From Pseudomonadota bacterium (GTDB taxonomy: Bacteria > Pseudomonadota > Alphaproteobacteria > Caulobacterales > Caulobacteraceae), in NCBI GenBank assembly GCA_020161365.1, contig JAIUNU010000002.1:1-64000 (forward strand): a stretch of 64,000 nucleotides of DNA. The letters are read 5' to 3'. The position numbers and the translations under genes are program-made. Below the pieces are notes generated by a model that saw only the letters and a list, made by a program, of their open reading frames with translations, was not told where the DNA came from and searched no databases. Shown here one piece after another: positions 1 through 9,676 of this stretch; positions within the stretch are counted from its first letter, which is position 1; each line of letters opens with the position of its first letter.

Positions 1-371
1 CAGACCCCGGTCGAAACCGCTTCGAGACCACGCGGCCCCGCTCAACCTAGCCCCGCCGCCGTATTGGGCCGGATCCAAACGCCCTCCCCCGCGACGGGGA
101 TGAGTTCAGTATGGGGGCGGTTCTGAACGCGGATCATTCAGCGACGCGTAAAAGTGAGAAGTGTTTGATTGCATTGGCTTCGGTTCCGCCAATTCCAAGC
201 GTTCACGCCCGCCAATCCCCGGAAACCGGTTCCCTCTCCCAGAGGGAGAGGGTGGCCGCGAAGCGGTCGGGAGAGGGGTTTCAAAGTCGCCGCCCTGCCG
301 GCGCGCCGGCCAAGGCCGCACACCCTCTCCCCGGCCCTCTCCCCATGGGAGAGGGTGTCTCGATGGGGCCG
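1..371. other. Gene-free stretch with a palindromic repeat
   Basis: No convincing gene. The open frames here are artefacts of GC-rich palindromes. Positions about 230-358 hold a composite inverted repeat: a CCCTCTCCC-AGAG-GGAGAGGG block near 232-252 and a related CCCTCTCCC-ATG-GGAGAGGG block near 335-355. This resembles the repeats at 8288 and 27609. The repeat ends just after the stop of the GST gene and may help end its transcript. Confidence 0.6.
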
Positions 372-1001
372 TCACCCCGCCTGCGCCGCGCGCTCCCATT
401 CCAGGAACTCCGGCGTCTCCAGCAATCGCTCCGAATAGGCCTGGGCCGCGCCGGCGTCGCCGTAGTCGGCCAGCTTGACGCCATAGGTTCTGAACCGCGT
501 CGCCACGGGCGTGTAGAAGGCGTCGGCGATCGACCAGTCGCCCAGCAGGAACGGGCCATGCGAGCGGGCCAGCAGGCCGGTCCATAGCGCCACGATGCGG
601 CGGACGTTCTTCTGGGTCGCTTCGGAAAGCTCAAGCACACGGGGCGACTCGTCCAGCGCCATCGGGCATTCGCTGCGCAGGGCCTGGAAGCCGGAATGCA
701 TCTCCGCACATGCGGAGCGTCCAAGCGCGCGCCGGCTCGGATCATCCGGCCACAGCTTTGCGTCCGGGAACTTTTCCGCCAGGTATTCGCAGATCGCCAG
801 GGAGTCCCAGATCACCAGATCGCCATCGCGCAGAGCCGGCGCCAGGCGGCTGGGCGAGATGCGGCCGATCTCGTCGCCCGTGGCGTCCCCGCGACGAAGC
901 TCGATCTCGATCTCGGCGAAATCCACGCCCGCCCGTTTGAGCACGAGCCACGGGCGCAGCGACCAGGTGGACCACCGCTTGGTGCCGATCACAAGTTCCA
1001 C
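372..1001 (-). CDS. Glutathione S-transferase family protein
   Basis: 209 residues, the usual length of a soluble GST. The N-terminal half is a thioredoxin-like domain with the W-S-L-R-P-W segment at residues 13-18, which carries the serine expected at the glutathione site, and a SRLAPAL stretch containing the cis-proline region. The C-terminal half is the alpha-helical domain with G-D-W-S-I-A-D near residue 155. Substrate unknown; conjugation or peroxide/maleylacetoacetate-type chemistry are the family options. The start is GTG at 1001, chosen because an AGGAG motif lies about 7 nt upstream. It is divergent from the MFS gene at 1108. Confidence 0.85.
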   Translation of the reverse strand: MELVIGTKRWSTWSLRPWLVLKRAGVDFAEIEIELRRGDATGDEIGRISPSRLAPALRDGDLVIWDSLAICEYLAEKFPDAKLWPDDPSRRALGRSACAEMHSGFQALRSECPMALDESPRVLELSEATQKNVRRIVALWTGLLARSHGPFLLGDWSIADAFYTPVATRFRTYGVKLADYGDAGAAQAYSERLLETPEFLEWERAAQAG

Positions 1002-1066
1002 GCCACGCTCCTCACGCCGTTTCGTAAATGCCGGATAGCGTTTTCGCTTAGCCTGCGTCTAAGCTG

Positions 1067-1097
1067 CCCTCAACGATTAGAACAAATGTTCGAGGGA
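1067..1097 (+). promoter_or_regulatory. Dyad with conserved core upstream of first MFS gene
   Basis: CCCTC-AAC and GTTCGAGGG flank a core ATTAGAACAAATGTT that is repeated before the second MFS gene at 2619-2651. The inner part GAAC-AAAT-GTTC is a perfect palindrome. The 3' arm runs into the GAGGGAGAG ribosome-binding region 11 nt before the ATG. It could be a TetR-type operator or an RNA hairpin covering the ribosome site. The repetition is seen; the function is inferred. Confidence 0.6.
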
Positions 1098-1107
1098 GAG
1101 AGAGTCC

Positions 1108-2442
1108 ATGGCGCAACCCGCCACGCCGTCGCCCGTGATCGCCCCGGTGTCGACGGCCTACCGCCGTTACGCCCTCTGGGTGCTGCTGATCATCTACACG
1201 CTCAACTTCCTGGACCGGCAGGTGGTCAACATCCTGGCCGAGCCGATCAAACGCGATCTGGGCCTGGCCGACTGGCAGCTGGGCATGATGACGGGCCTGG
1301 CCTTCGCGATCTTCTACACCGTGCTGGGCATTCCGATCGCGCGGATCGCGGAGACCAAGAACCGGCCCTACATCATCGGGATCTCGGTGGCGGCGTGGAG
1401 CGCCTTCACGGTGCTGTGCGGCTTCGCCCAGAACTTCTGGCAACTGATCCTGGCGCGGATCGGCGTGGGCGTCGGCGAGGCCGGCTGCACCCCGCCGGCC
1501 CACTCGCTGATCACTGACTATGTGCCCAAGGAAAAGCGGGCCAGCGCCATCGCCTTCTATTCGATCGGCACGCCGTTGGGCACGCTGGCCGGCATGGCGA
1601 TGGGCGGGCTGGTCGCCGACGCCTATGGCTGGCGCGTGGCGTTCATGGTGGCAGGGGCGCCAGGCATCGTCTTCGCCCTGATTGCCGCTTTCACGCTTGT
1701 GGAGCCGCGCAAGAAACTGGCCGCCGAGATGGCCGCCCGCGCCAGCTCGCAGATCAGCTTCGCCGCCGCCCTCGCGGTGCTGGCCACCAAGAAGACCTTC
1801 TGGCTGGTGGCGCTGGCGGCCTCGGTCAAGGCGTTCATCGGCTATGGCCACGCGCCGTTCACCGCTTCCTTCTTCTTCCGCGTCCACGGCGCCGATATCG
1901 CCCAGCTCGCCGGGATGTTCGGTCTCAAGTCGGCCGGCTTCCTGGGTCTCGCGCTGGGGCTTATAGGCGGCACGGCCGGCGTCATCGGCGCTTGGTTGGG
2001 CGGAGTCTTCGCCGACCGCCTGGGCGCCAAGGACCTGCGCGCCTACGTCACGGTGCCGGCCATCGCCTCGGTTGTGACCATTCCGATCTTCATCACCGCC
2101 GTCAGCCTCGACGCGCCGATGGCCGCCATTGGCTTGTTGTCCGTGAACGCCCTGCTGGCGACCCTGTGGTACGGCCCCGTCTACGCCACCGCCCAGAGCA
2201 TCGTCGATCCGGCGCTTCGGGCTACAGCGTCGGCGGTGCTGCTGTTGATCATCAATCTGATCGGTCTGGGTCTAGGCCCGGTCGCCGTCGGCCTGCTCAG
2301 CGACATCCTGGCCGGTCCGGTGGGACTGGGCGAGGCGCAGGGCGTGCGCTGGGCCCTGATCATATCGGCCACGCTAGGTCTTTTGGCGTTCGGGCTGTTC
2401 TGGGCCGCCCGCAAGACCATTCGCGACGAAATGGTCAGCTGA
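1108..2442 (+). CDS. MFS transporter, Spinster-like family
   Basis: 444 residues with about 12 hydrophobic helices, an inner-membrane secondary transporter. Helix 1 carries N-F-L-D-R-Q near residue 33, and the loop-2/helix-4 signature G-V-G-E-A-G-C-T-P-P lies near residue 125, both typical of the Spinster-related MFS branch common in Caulobacter and sphingomonads. Substrate unknown. The ATG at 1108 follows a GAGGGAGAGAG purine run. It is a clear paralogue of the gene at 2663 (same NF-DR and GVGVGEAGC blocks), and both sit behind the same dyad, so they are probably regulated together. Confidence 0.88.
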   Translation: MAQPATPSPVIAPVSTAYRRYALWVLLIIYTLNFLDRQVVNILAEPIKRDLGLADWQLGMMTGLAFAIFYTVLGIPIARIAETKNRPYIIGISVAAWSAFTVLCGFAQNFWQLILARIGVGVGEAGCTPPAHSLITDYVPKEKRASAIAFYSIGTPLGTLAGMAMGGLVADAYGWRVAFMVAGAPGIVFALIAAFTLVEPRKKLAAEMAARASSQISFAAALAVLATKKTFWLVALAASVKAFIGYGHAPFTASFFFRVHGADIAQLAGMFGLKSAGFLGLALGLIGGTAGVIGAWLGGVFADRLGAKDLRAYVTVPAIASVVTIPIFITAVSLDAPMAAIGLLSVNALLATLWYGPVYATAQSIVDPALRATASAVLLLIINLIGLGLGPVAVGLLSDILAGPVGLGEAQGVRWALIISATLGLLAFGLFWAARKTIRDEMVS

Positions 2443-2448
2443 TAGAAC

Positions 2449-2575
2449 ATCCTCCCCCAAGCGGGGAAGGTGTCGGTTCAACGAGGCGACGGAGGGGGAA
2501 GAGACCGGCTCAGCAAGCTCTTCCCCCCTCCGGTCGGTTCGCGATCATCTCCTCCGCCGGGGAGAGGATCGCCCT
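2449..2575. repeat. Dispersed palindromic intergenic repeat
   Basis: Starts with CCTCCCCCAAGCGGGGAAGG and continues through a GACGGAGGGGGAAGA block to a matching TCTTCCCCCCTCCGGTC block and CTCCTCCGCCGGGGAGAGG. The arms form a long imperfect hairpin. The same layout, including the GACGGAGGGGG-type arms, appears at 11709 and 42538, so this is a dispersed element and not a gene. It fills the space between the two MFS genes. Confidence 0.7.
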
Positions 2576-2618
2576 CCGAAAATCCCCTCTGGCGCTTTGC
2601 CTTCCGCTCGGTCACAGT

Positions 2619-2651
2619 CCCTTCAAACAATTAGAACAAATGTTTGAAGGG
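2619..2651 (+). promoter_or_regulatory. Dyad with conserved core upstream of second MFS gene
   Basis: CCCTTCAAAC (2619-2628) and GTTTGAAGGG (2642-2651) are perfectly complementary and flank a 13-nt loop containing TTAGAACAAAT. The core matches the element at 1067-1097 while the arms differ and still pair. The 3' arm contains the GAAGGGAGAG ribosome-binding sequence 12 nt before the ATG at 2663. Confidence 0.65.
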
Positions 2652-2662
2652 AGAGATTCAGT

Positions 2663-4159
2663 ATGGCCGACGCGCGTGCGTCCGGCGGCGATCGGCCGCT
2701 TTACTCGAACGGTTACAAGGCCGCGGTGCTGGGGCTGCTGCTCGCCACCTACACCTTCAATTTCATCGACCGGACGATCATCGCCACCATCGGTCAGGCC
2801 ATCAAGGTTGACCTGAAGCTCACCGATACGCAGCTGGGCCTGTTGGGCGGCCTCTACTTCGCTCTGCTGTACACGATCCTCGGCATCCCGATCGCCCGTC
2901 TGGCCGAGCGCTACAACCGGGTGACGATCATCTCGGTGTCGCTGGTGATCTGGTCGGGCTTCACCGCCCTGTGCGGCGCGGCCGTCAACTTCACCCAGCT
3001 GGCCCTGTTTCGCTTCGGCGTCGGGGTCGGCGAGGCCGGCTGCTCGCCGCCCAGCCACTCGCTGATCAGCGACTATTACGAGCCCAAGAAGCGCGCCACG
3101 GCGCTGTCGATCTATTCGTTCGGCATTCCGCTGGGCACCATGTTCGGCGCGGTGGCCGGGGGCTGGCTGGCCCAGGAGTTCAGCTGGCGCGTGGCTTTCG
3201 TCATCGTCGGCCTGCCGGGCATCCTGCTGGCCCTGATCGTCAAGCTGGTGGTCAAGGAGCCGCCGCGCGGCCACTCCGAGATCGTCGAACGCCCCCTTGA
3301 AGCCGACAACGTGGTGGTCGAGCCGGCCAAGCCGGCGTTCTCGATGGCCAACGAGTTCAAGGAACTGTGGGCCGTCACCAAGATCCTGTTTGGCAAGTGG
3401 CCGGTGCTGCACATGGTGCTGGGCGTGACCATCGCCTCGTTCGGCTCCTACGGCTCGGGCGCGTTCGTGCCGTCGTACTTCGTCCGCGCCTTTGACCTGG
3501 GCCTCGCGCAGGTTGGCCTGATCACCGGCCTGATCGGCGGCTTCTCGGCGGGCCTCGGCACCCTGGTCGGCGGCTTCCTGAGCGACTGGGCCGGCAAGCG
3601 TAGCGCCAAGTGGTACGCCCTGACCCCCGCCATCGGCCTGATCCTCTGCACGCCGATCTATATCGCGGCCTATCTGCAGACAGACTGGCAGACCACCGCC
3701 ATGATCCTGCTGGTCCCTGGCATCTTCCATTATGTCTATCTGGCCCCGACCTTCGGCGTGGTGCAGAACTCGGTGGAGCCGCGTCGCCGGGCGACCGCGA
3801 CGGCGCTGCTGTTCTTCTTCCTGAACCTGATCGCCCTGGGCGGCGGACCGGTGTTCACCGGCTGGCTGATCGACCATCTGGCGCAGTTCCACTTCAACCA
3901 CCCGGGCGGCGGCGTGATCGCCAGCGTGCTGGGCTCGTTCGGCGGCGAGGCCGGCCAGAGCTTCGCCAGCGCCTGCCCAGGCGGCATCGCGCCCAAGGGC
4001 GCGTCGGCCGAACTGGCGGCCCAGTGCAAGACCACCCTGTCGGTGGCCAGCCAGCAGGGCATCATCGTCTCGCTGTGCTTCTACGCCTGGGCCGGCGTCC
4101 ACTACGCCCTGGCCGCGATCGGCATGGTCAAGCACTTCGAGGAGCGCAAGGCGGCGTAA
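2663..4159 (+). CDS. MFS transporter, Spinster-like family (paralogue)
   Basis: 498 residues, about 12 membrane helices. N-F-I-D-R-T lies in helix 1 (near residue 34) and G-V-G-E-A-G-C-S-P-P near residue 120, parallel to the transporter at 1108. It is about 50 residues longer, mainly through a cytoplasmic central loop (near 200-235) and an extra segment with two cysteines between the last helices (near 430-460). Substrate unknown. The pair probably arose by duplication. purB starts 54 nt downstream and has no obvious separate terminator before it. Confidence 0.88.
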   Translation: MADARASGGDRPLYSNGYKAAVLGLLLATYTFNFIDRTIIATIGQAIKVDLKLTDTQLGLLGGLYFALLYTILGIPIARLAERYNRVTIISVSLVIWSGFTALCGAAVNFTQLALFRFGVGVGEAGCSPPSHSLISDYYEPKKRATALSIYSFGIPLGTMFGAVAGGWLAQEFSWRVAFVIVGLPGILLALIVKLVVKEPPRGHSEIVERPLEADNVVVEPAKPAFSMANEFKELWAVTKILFGKWPVLHMVLGVTIASFGSYGSGAFVPSYFVRAFDLGLAQVGLITGLIGGFSAGLGTLVGGFLSDWAGKRSAKWYALTPAIGLILCTPIYIAAYLQTDWQTTAMILLVPGIFHYVYLAPTFGVVQNSVEPRRRATATALLFFFLNLIALGGGPVFTGWLIDHLAQFHFNHPGGGVIASVLGSFGGEAGQSFASACPGGIAPKGASAELAAQCKTTLSVASQQGIIVSLCFYAWAGVHYALAAIGMVKHFEERKAA

Positions 4160-4213
4160 GTAATAAGCCTCTTCCCTTGACTCGCGGGGCGGTCGGGCCG
4201 AAACGGCCGCCCC

Positions 4214-5524
<1,311 letters not shown>

Positions 5525-5525
5525 A

Positions 5526-6269
5526 ATGAGCGAGCCGCCGGTCCTGCGCCTCAATCCCGCGCTGGATCCGGCGGCGTTCGCCGACGCCTACGCCCGCGAG
5601 GGCGTGGTGCGCATCCCTGAGGTATTCGAACCGGCCGTCGTCGAACGCTTGGCTGGCATTCTCGAACAGACCATCGATTGGGACATCATCTGCTCCAACG
5701 AACATGGCGGCGCAGAGGTGATCAGCCGGGCGCGTCGAGCCGAGCTGGGCGACCAGGCCGTAGCCGGTCGCCTGCACGCCGCCACCCTGCGGGCGCGCAG
5801 CGGCTTTGCCTATGTCTATCTCGGCTATCCGATGATCGACGCCTATGTGGCGGGACGTGATCCCGGCCATCCGATCCATGCCCTGACCGCTTTCCTGAAC
5901 AGCCAGGGCTTTGTCGAGTTTGTCGCCGCCGTCACGGGAGAGACGGGCGTCACCAAGATCGACGGCCAGGCCACCTGCTATCGTCCCGGCGACTTTCTGA
6001 CACAGCACGACGACACCGGCGTCGGCGAGCGCCTGGCCGCCTACACCCTGGGCCTGACGCGCCAGTGGCGGCCGGACTGGGGCGGCCAACTGCTGTTTCA
6101 CGACGAGCACGGCGACGTGACGCGCGGCTTCGCGCCGGCCTTCAACGTGCTGACCCTGTTCAAGGTGCCGCAGCAACACTCTGTCGCCCCAGTGGCGCCC
6201 TATGCCGGCGCCCTGCGCCTGACCGTCACCGGCTGGCTGCGCAACGACCCGCCGAATGGACGCGGCTAA
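5526..6269 (+). CDS. 2-oxoglutarate/Fe(II)-dependent oxygenase family protein
   Basis: 247 residues. The iron triad is visible as H161-x-D163 (in Q-H-D-D-T-G) and H218 (in P-Q-Q-H-S-V), followed by an R-L-T-V segment near residue 230 that would hold 2-oxoglutarate. This matches the prolyl-4-hydroxylase-like family of proteins near 240 residues. The substrate cannot be told from sequence; a protein residue is possible. It starts 1 nt after purB and overlaps the next gene by 14 nt, so it is the middle of a tight three-gene unit. Confidence 0.85.
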   Translation: MSEPPVLRLNPALDPAAFADAYAREGVVRIPEVFEPAVVERLAGILEQTIDWDIICSNEHGGAEVISRARRAELGDQAVAGRLHAATLRARSGFAYVYLGYPMIDAYVAGRDPGHPIHALTAFLNSQGFVEFVAAVTGETGVTKIDGQATCYRPGDFLTQHDDTGVGERLAAYTLGLTRQWRPDWGGQLLFHDEHGDVTRGFAPAFNVLTLFKVPQQHSVAPVAPYAGALRLTVTGWLRNDPPNGRG

Positions 6270-6750
6270 ACGAGGCTTCCCACCAGTCGTCGACGCGCGC
6301 ACGCGCGTTCTGATTCTCGGCAGCCTGCCCGGCGACGCCTCGCTCGCGGCGGGACAGTATTACGGCCATCCCCGCAACGCCTTCTGGCGGCTGATGGAAG
6401 ACGTCATCGACGCCAAGCTCGCGCCGCTGCCTTACGAGTTGCGCCTCGACACCCTGCTGGCGCACGGGATTGGCCTATGGGACGTGATCGGCGAGGCCCA
6501 CCGCGCCGGCAGCCTGGACGCCGCCATCCGGGACCCGACCGCCAACGACCTTGTCGCCCTGATCGACACCCTCCCGGCGCTGCGGCTGGTGGCCTTCAAC
6601 GGCGGCGCGGCGGCGAAGCTGGGCGGCCGGCTGGTCGGAGACCGGGTCGCCACCCTGCCGCTTCCCTCGTCCAGCCCCGCCCACGCGGCGCGGTCCTTCG
6701 CGGACAAGGCGGCGGTCTGGCGGCGGATGCGCGAGGCGCTGTCGGCCTGA
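6256..6750 (+). CDS. DNA-deoxyinosine glycosylase, UDG family 6-like
   Basis: 164 residues. Motif 1 L-I-L-G-S-L-P-G-D-A-S and the following Q-Y-Y-G-H-P-R-N-A-F-W (residues 19-44) are typical of hypoxanthine-DNA glycosylases of the uracil-DNA glycosylase superfamily. The enzyme would excise deaminated bases (hypoxanthine) and start base-excision repair. Its overlap with the oxygenase and proximity to purB are notable, since hypoxanthine is a purine-pathway base, but a functional link is only inferred. A mismatch-specific uracil glycosylase is the alternative. Confidence 0.85.
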   Translation: MDAAKRGFPPVVDARTRVLILGSLPGDASLAAGQYYGHPRNAFWRLMEDVIDAKLAPLPYELRLDTLLAHGIGLWDVIGEAHRAGSLDAAIRDPTANDLVALIDTLPALRLVAFNGGAAAKLGGRLVGDRVATLPLPSSSPAHAARSFADKAAVWRRMREALSA

Positions 6751-6756
6751 GGCCAA

Positions 6757-6788
6757 TAAAAAAGGCCGCTCCGAAGAGCGGCCCTTTC
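6757..6788. terminator. Bidirectional intrinsic terminator
   Basis: Stem GGCCGCTC (6764-6771), loop CGAA, stem GAGCGGCC (6776-6783), with A6 on the left and CTTT on the right. It sits between the convergent glycosylase and DUF1476 genes. The T6 tail read on the minus strand makes it strongest for the DUF1476 transcript. Confidence 0.85.
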
Positions 6789-6816
6789 CCGTTATCGTTC
6801 GCTCGCGATCAGGCGA

Positions 6817-7131
6817 TTACTCACCCTTGATCTGCTCGCGGGCCTGAGCCAGCAGCTCGGCCATCTTCATGCGGACTTCGCCCTCGGAAATCGAGACGCC
6901 CGAGCCCTTCAGGTCCTCGAAGACCTTGCGGAACACGTCCTCGTCACCCGGCTGTTCGAAGTCGGACTTCACGACAGCGCGCGCATATTCCTCGACCGTC
7001 GCCAGGCCCATCAGGCCGGCCGCCCATTCGCCCAGCAGGCGGTTGCGGCGCGCGGCCGCCTTGAATTCCAGTTCCTGGTCGTGCGCGAACTTGCGTTCGA
7101 AACCCTGTTCGCGTTCGTCGAAGGTGGTCAT
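6817..7131 (-). CDS. DUF1476 protein (ATP synthase inhibitor zeta-type)
   Basis: 104 residues beginning M-T-T-F-D-E-R-E and rich in charged helices. The D-E-R-E-Q-G-F-E-R-K-F-A-H-D start and the R-N-R-L-L-G-x-W-A segment are typical of DUF1476, whose Paracoccus member is the zeta subunit that inhibits F1-ATPase hydrolysis. Its place beside purC is common in alphaproteobacteria. The ATG at 7131 is chosen over an in-frame codon at 7209 because the family starts at MTTFDE and the upstream residues look non-coding. Confidence 0.9.
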   Translation of the reverse strand: MTTFDEREQGFERKFAHDQELEFKAAARRNRLLGEWAAGLMGLATVEEYARAVVKSDFEQPGDEDVFRKVFEDLKGSGVSISEGEVRMKMAELLAQAREQIKGE

Positions 7132-7522
7132 GGAAACCCCAAAGTCGTCCGGAGCAAGGAACGTCCAGATTGATCCATCTGGCCGCGACAGGCTCCAATT
7201 CAAAAACATTTAGAGCATGATGATCGCCGAAACGGGCGTTCGCTTTCGCCAATCATGCGCCTACGCGGGCTGCATATATCGTGGCGCTCGCCGCCGCAAT
7301 CGGCGGATAAGCCGCAGGTGACGTTTCATGGGCGCCGCCTTCGCCGCGCCGGGCCCCAGGTTTGCGAACCCGCGCTCATTCAGGTAGGTTCGAAGCGACT
7401 TTTTCAGTGAGCGGCCTTGAGTCGAACGCCGCGCGCAGCTATCCGCCGCGCGCGCTTTTCGTTTTCCGGGAGGATCCCGGCCCAGGCGGCGCGCGATTCC
7501 GGAAAGGGCCTCGACGAGAGCC
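7132..7522. other. Intergenic region between DUF1476 gene and purC
   Basis: 391 bases with no supported gene. The minus-strand frame across 7261-7539 is Arg/Ala-rich and runs into purC, so I treat it as spurious. The region holds the TTAGAGCAT-type repeat (7208-7257) and must contain the divergent promoters, which I could not place with confidence. Confidence 0.6.
7208..7257. repeat. TTAGAGCAT-type short palindromic repeat
   Basis: Begins TTTAGAGCATGATGATCG and ends CGCCAATCATGCGCC, so GCATGAT and ATCATGC arms pair around a CCGAAACGGGCG core. Elements that start with (T)TAGAGCATNAT and close with a complementary arm are frequent in alphaproteobacterial intergenic DNA. A second copy-like sequence is at 49124. 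Confidence 0.55.
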
Positions 7523-8281
7523 ATGACGACCCGTCGCAAGAAGATCTACGAAGGCAAGGCCAAGATCCTTTACGAGGGTCCAGAGCCTGGCACGCTGATC
7601 CAGTACTTCAAGGACGACGCTACCGCGTTCAACGCGCAGAAGAAGGCCATCCTGGAAGGCAAGGGCGTCATCAACAACCGTATCAGCGAGTACATCATGA
7701 CTCGCTTGAACGGCATCGGCGTGCAGAACCACTTCATCCGCCGCCTGAACCTGCGCGAGCAGTTGATCAAGGAAGTCGAGATCGTCCCGCTTGAGGTCGT
7801 GGTGCGCAACATCGCGGCCGGCTCGATCGCCACGCGTCTGGGCCTGACCGAGGGTCAGCCCCTGCCCCGTTCGATCATCGAGTTCTACTACAAGGACGAC
7901 AAGCTGGGCGACCCGATGGTCACCGAGGAGCACATCACCGCGTTCAACTGGGCCGCGACCCAGGAGATCGACGACATGATGGCGATGGCCCTGCGGGTGA
8001 ACGACTATCTATCGGGCCTGTTCGCCGGCGTCGGCATCACCCTGGTGGACTTCAAGGTCGAGTTCGGCCGCGTGTACGAAGGCGACTTCAGCCGCGTCAT
8101 CCTAGCCGACGAAATCAGCCCCGACAGCTGCCGCCTTTGGGACACCGTGACCAACGAGAAGCTGGACAAGGACCGCTTCCGTCGGGATCTGGGCAATGTC
8201 ATCGAAAGCTACACCGAGGTGGCCCGCCGCCTCGGGATCATGAAGGAAATGCCGACCGTCATTCAGGGCGGCGTGCATTAG
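7523..8281 (+). CDS. purC: SAICAR synthase
   Basis: 252 residues, slightly longer than the roughly 237 residues of E. coli PurC. Joins CAIR and aspartate with ATP to give SAICAR. The N-terminus [12 protein letters not shown] is the ATP-binding strand-loop of the family, and [10 protein letters not shown] (near 175) with S-P-D-S-C-R (near 200) are the conserved substrate and metal motifs. It heads the purC-purS-purQ-purL order found across alphaproteobacteria, here broken by a repeat and an inserted module. Confidence 0.97.
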   Translation: MTTRRKKIYEGKAKILYEGPEPGTLIQYFKDDATAFNAQKKAILEGKGVINNRISEYIMTRLNGIGVQNHFIRRLNLREQLIKEVEIVPLEVVVRNIAAGSIATRLGLTEGQPLPRSIIEFYYKDDKLGDPMVTEEHITAFNWAATQEIDDMMAMALRVNDYLSGLFAGVGITLVDFKVEFGRVYEGDFSRVILADEISPDSCRLWDTVTNEKLDKDRFRRDLGNVIESYTEVARRLGIMKEMPTVIQGGVH

Positions 8282-8287
8282 AAAAAA

Positions 8288-8430
8288 CCTTCTCCCATAG
8301 GGAGAAGGAGGGGCCCGCGCGTTCCGGGACGCGTGGGAGGATGAGGGGTTTCACCCCGTCCGGACAGCCCCGTAACCCCTCACCCTCCCATGCTGCGCAT
8401 GGGCCCCTCCCTCTCCCTCTGGGAGAGGGT
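8288..8430. repeat. Dispersed palindromic repeat between purC and purS
   Basis: Composite inverted repeat: CCTTCTCCC...GGGAGAAGGAGGGGCCCG on the left, then GGGAGGATGAGGGG, AACCCCTCACCCTCCC, and GGGCCCCTCCCTCTCCCTC on the right. The same order of blocks is found at 27609-27750, which establishes a repeat family. It starts 6 nt after the purC stop and ends 14 nt before purS. Confidence 0.8.
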
Positions 8431-8444
8431 CGCGAAAAGGTAAG

Positions 8445-8687
8445 ATGATGAAAGCCACCGTCCACGTGTTCCTGAAGCCCGGCGTGCTCGACGTTCAGGG
8501 CAAGGCTGTCGAGAACGCCCTGCACGGCCTGGGCTGGCCGTCGGTGAAGGACGCCCGCGTCGGCCGCGTCATCGAATTCGACCTCGACGCCACTGACCCC
8601 GAAGCCGCCAAGGCCGAGGTCAAGACCATGTGCGAGAAGCTGCTGGCCAATACGGTCATCGAAAGCTACCGCATCGATATCGCCTAG
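8445..8687 (+). CDS. purS: Phosphoribosylformylglycinamidine synthase, PurS subunit
   Basis: 80 residues, the normal PurS size. PurS is the small bridging subunit of the PurS-PurL-PurQ complex that makes FGAM from FGAR and glutamine. Visible family features are the start K-A-T-V-H-V-F-L-K-P-G-V-L-D, then Q-G-K-A-V-E-N-A-L near 23 and the C-terminal N-T-V-I-E-S-Y-R. The presence of purS matches the short 735-residue PurL at 15553. Confidence 0.96.
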   Translation: MMKATVHVFLKPGVLDVQGKAVENALHGLGWPSVKDARVGRVIEFDLDATDPEAAKAEVKTMCEKLLANTVIESYRIDIA

Positions 8688-8712
8688 AAGCACCGCCCCC
8701 AAACACCGATCT

Positions 8713-8829
8713 CCCCGGCGAATGCCGGGGCCCAGATTCATCCGGTGAGCTTGGGGCTGACGCGCTCAGGCGCGGCGCTCTTCTAAGAAACACCCGTGGG
8801 CTCGACCTGGACCCCGGCATTCGCCGGGG
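8713..8829. repeat. Inverted repeat pair (GCATTCGCCGGGG family)
   Basis: CCCCGGCGAATGCCGGGG followed by CCCA at 8713-8734 is repeated inverted at 8808-8829 with one mismatch, enclosing about 73 bases. Each arm is itself palindromic. It lies between purS and the TetR gene and marks the left edge of the inserted P450 module. Confidence 0.75.
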
Positions 8830-8898
8830 AAGTCGTAAAAGCAACGGCCAGCGCCTTGTAGTCCTGCTTCCTTCTAGGCGCGCTCAAGAGCGCGCACC

Positions 8899-9591
8899 TC
8901 AGGATGAGGCGTGCAGCAACCGCGCTTCTCCTCCCCTTGAGCGAGCCGAAGGCGAGCCCATCGGGGCCTCACCCCCAAAGCTGGCCCTCAAGGTCGCCAG
9001 GCTGGTCCGCCGAATAGGCTCCAGGTCCATGCCCGGGTCGATCAGTAGCTGGGTCGATACGCCCAACAGCAGCGACCCCACCATCAGCGCCGCCGCATCG
9101 GCGTCGAGCCCCGGGCGGATCACGCCCTCGGCCTGCCCTCGCAGAACCATCGACTCAAGCCGCTGCTCGGCCTCCTTGTGAGCGGCGGCGAAGGGCGCGC
9201 GCAGCTCGGACATGTCGCCGACGGCGCCGGCCATCATCACGAAATAGGCGCGCAGCTCGCCGTCCTCCGTCAGGGTGGTCAGGAAGGCGTCGACAAAGCC
9301 CAGCACGGCCTCGAGCCCGTTCATCTGGTCCAGCCGCCGGTCGTCCATCTGGGCTTCCAGACGCGCCTGCAGGCGCACGATCAGCGCCTCGATCAGCCCC
9401 TGTTTTGATCCGAACCGCTGGGTGGCCAAACCTCGGCTGTAGCCCGCCCGCGCGCCGATGTTCTCGAAAGTCGCCGCCGACACTCCCTGCTCGGCGATCA
9501 GCTCGGCCGCAGCGCGAAGCAGTTCGGCCTCCGACTGCTGGCGGCGGTCGGACTGGGTGCGGCGCTCGGGGACCTTAAGGGACGATGTCAT
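8899..9591 (-). CDS. TetR/AcrR family transcriptional regulator
   Basis: 230 residues. The N-terminal helix-turn-helix occupies about residues 15-60, with T-F-E-N-I-G-A-R-A-G-Y-S-R-G and Q-R-F-G-S-K-Q-G-L as the recognition region. The C-terminal ligand domain is not classifiable. Divergent from the P450 gene with a 7-bp dyad in the 85-nt spacer (9606-9631), so it very likely controls that operon and itself. The ATG at 9591 is preferred because residues upstream overlap the operator and the P450 leader. Confidence 0.88.
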   Translation of the reverse strand: MTSSLKVPERRTQSDRRQQSEAELLRAAAELIAEQGVSAATFENIGARAGYSRGLATQRFGSKQGLIEALIVRLQARLEAQMDDRRLDQMNGLEAVLGFVDAFLTTLTEDGELRAYFVMMAGAVGDMSELRAPFAAAHKEAEQRLESMVLRGQAEGVIRPGLDADAAALMVGSLLLGVSTQLLIDPGMDLEPIRRTSLATLRASFGGEAPMGSPSARSRGGEARLLHASS

Positions 9592-9605
9592 CTTGTCGAA
9601 CCTAG

Positions 9606-9631
9606 TTATTTGTTGGACAACAAGCAAATAA
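9606..9631. promoter_or_regulatory. Probable TetR operator
   Basis: TTATTTG (9606-9612) and CAAATAA (9625-9631) form a perfect inverted repeat with a 12-nt spacer. A second palindrome, TGTTG-GA-CAACA (9611-9622), overlaps it. Both sit in the only space shared by the TetR gene and the P450 gene. Binding is inferred. Confidence 0.6.
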
Positions 9632-9676
9632 TTGAGATGGCCAAAGAGCCATCCTCGGGAGAACCAGGAGGCCTGC

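Noticed and set aside
106..587. Overlapping frames on both strands near the window start
   Set aside because: They are generated by the palindromic repeat at 230-358, lack ribosome sites and match nothing I know.
7261..7539. 92-residue minus-strand frame upstream of purC
   Set aside because: Overlaps the purC start, Arg/Ala-rich, no ribosome site or family.
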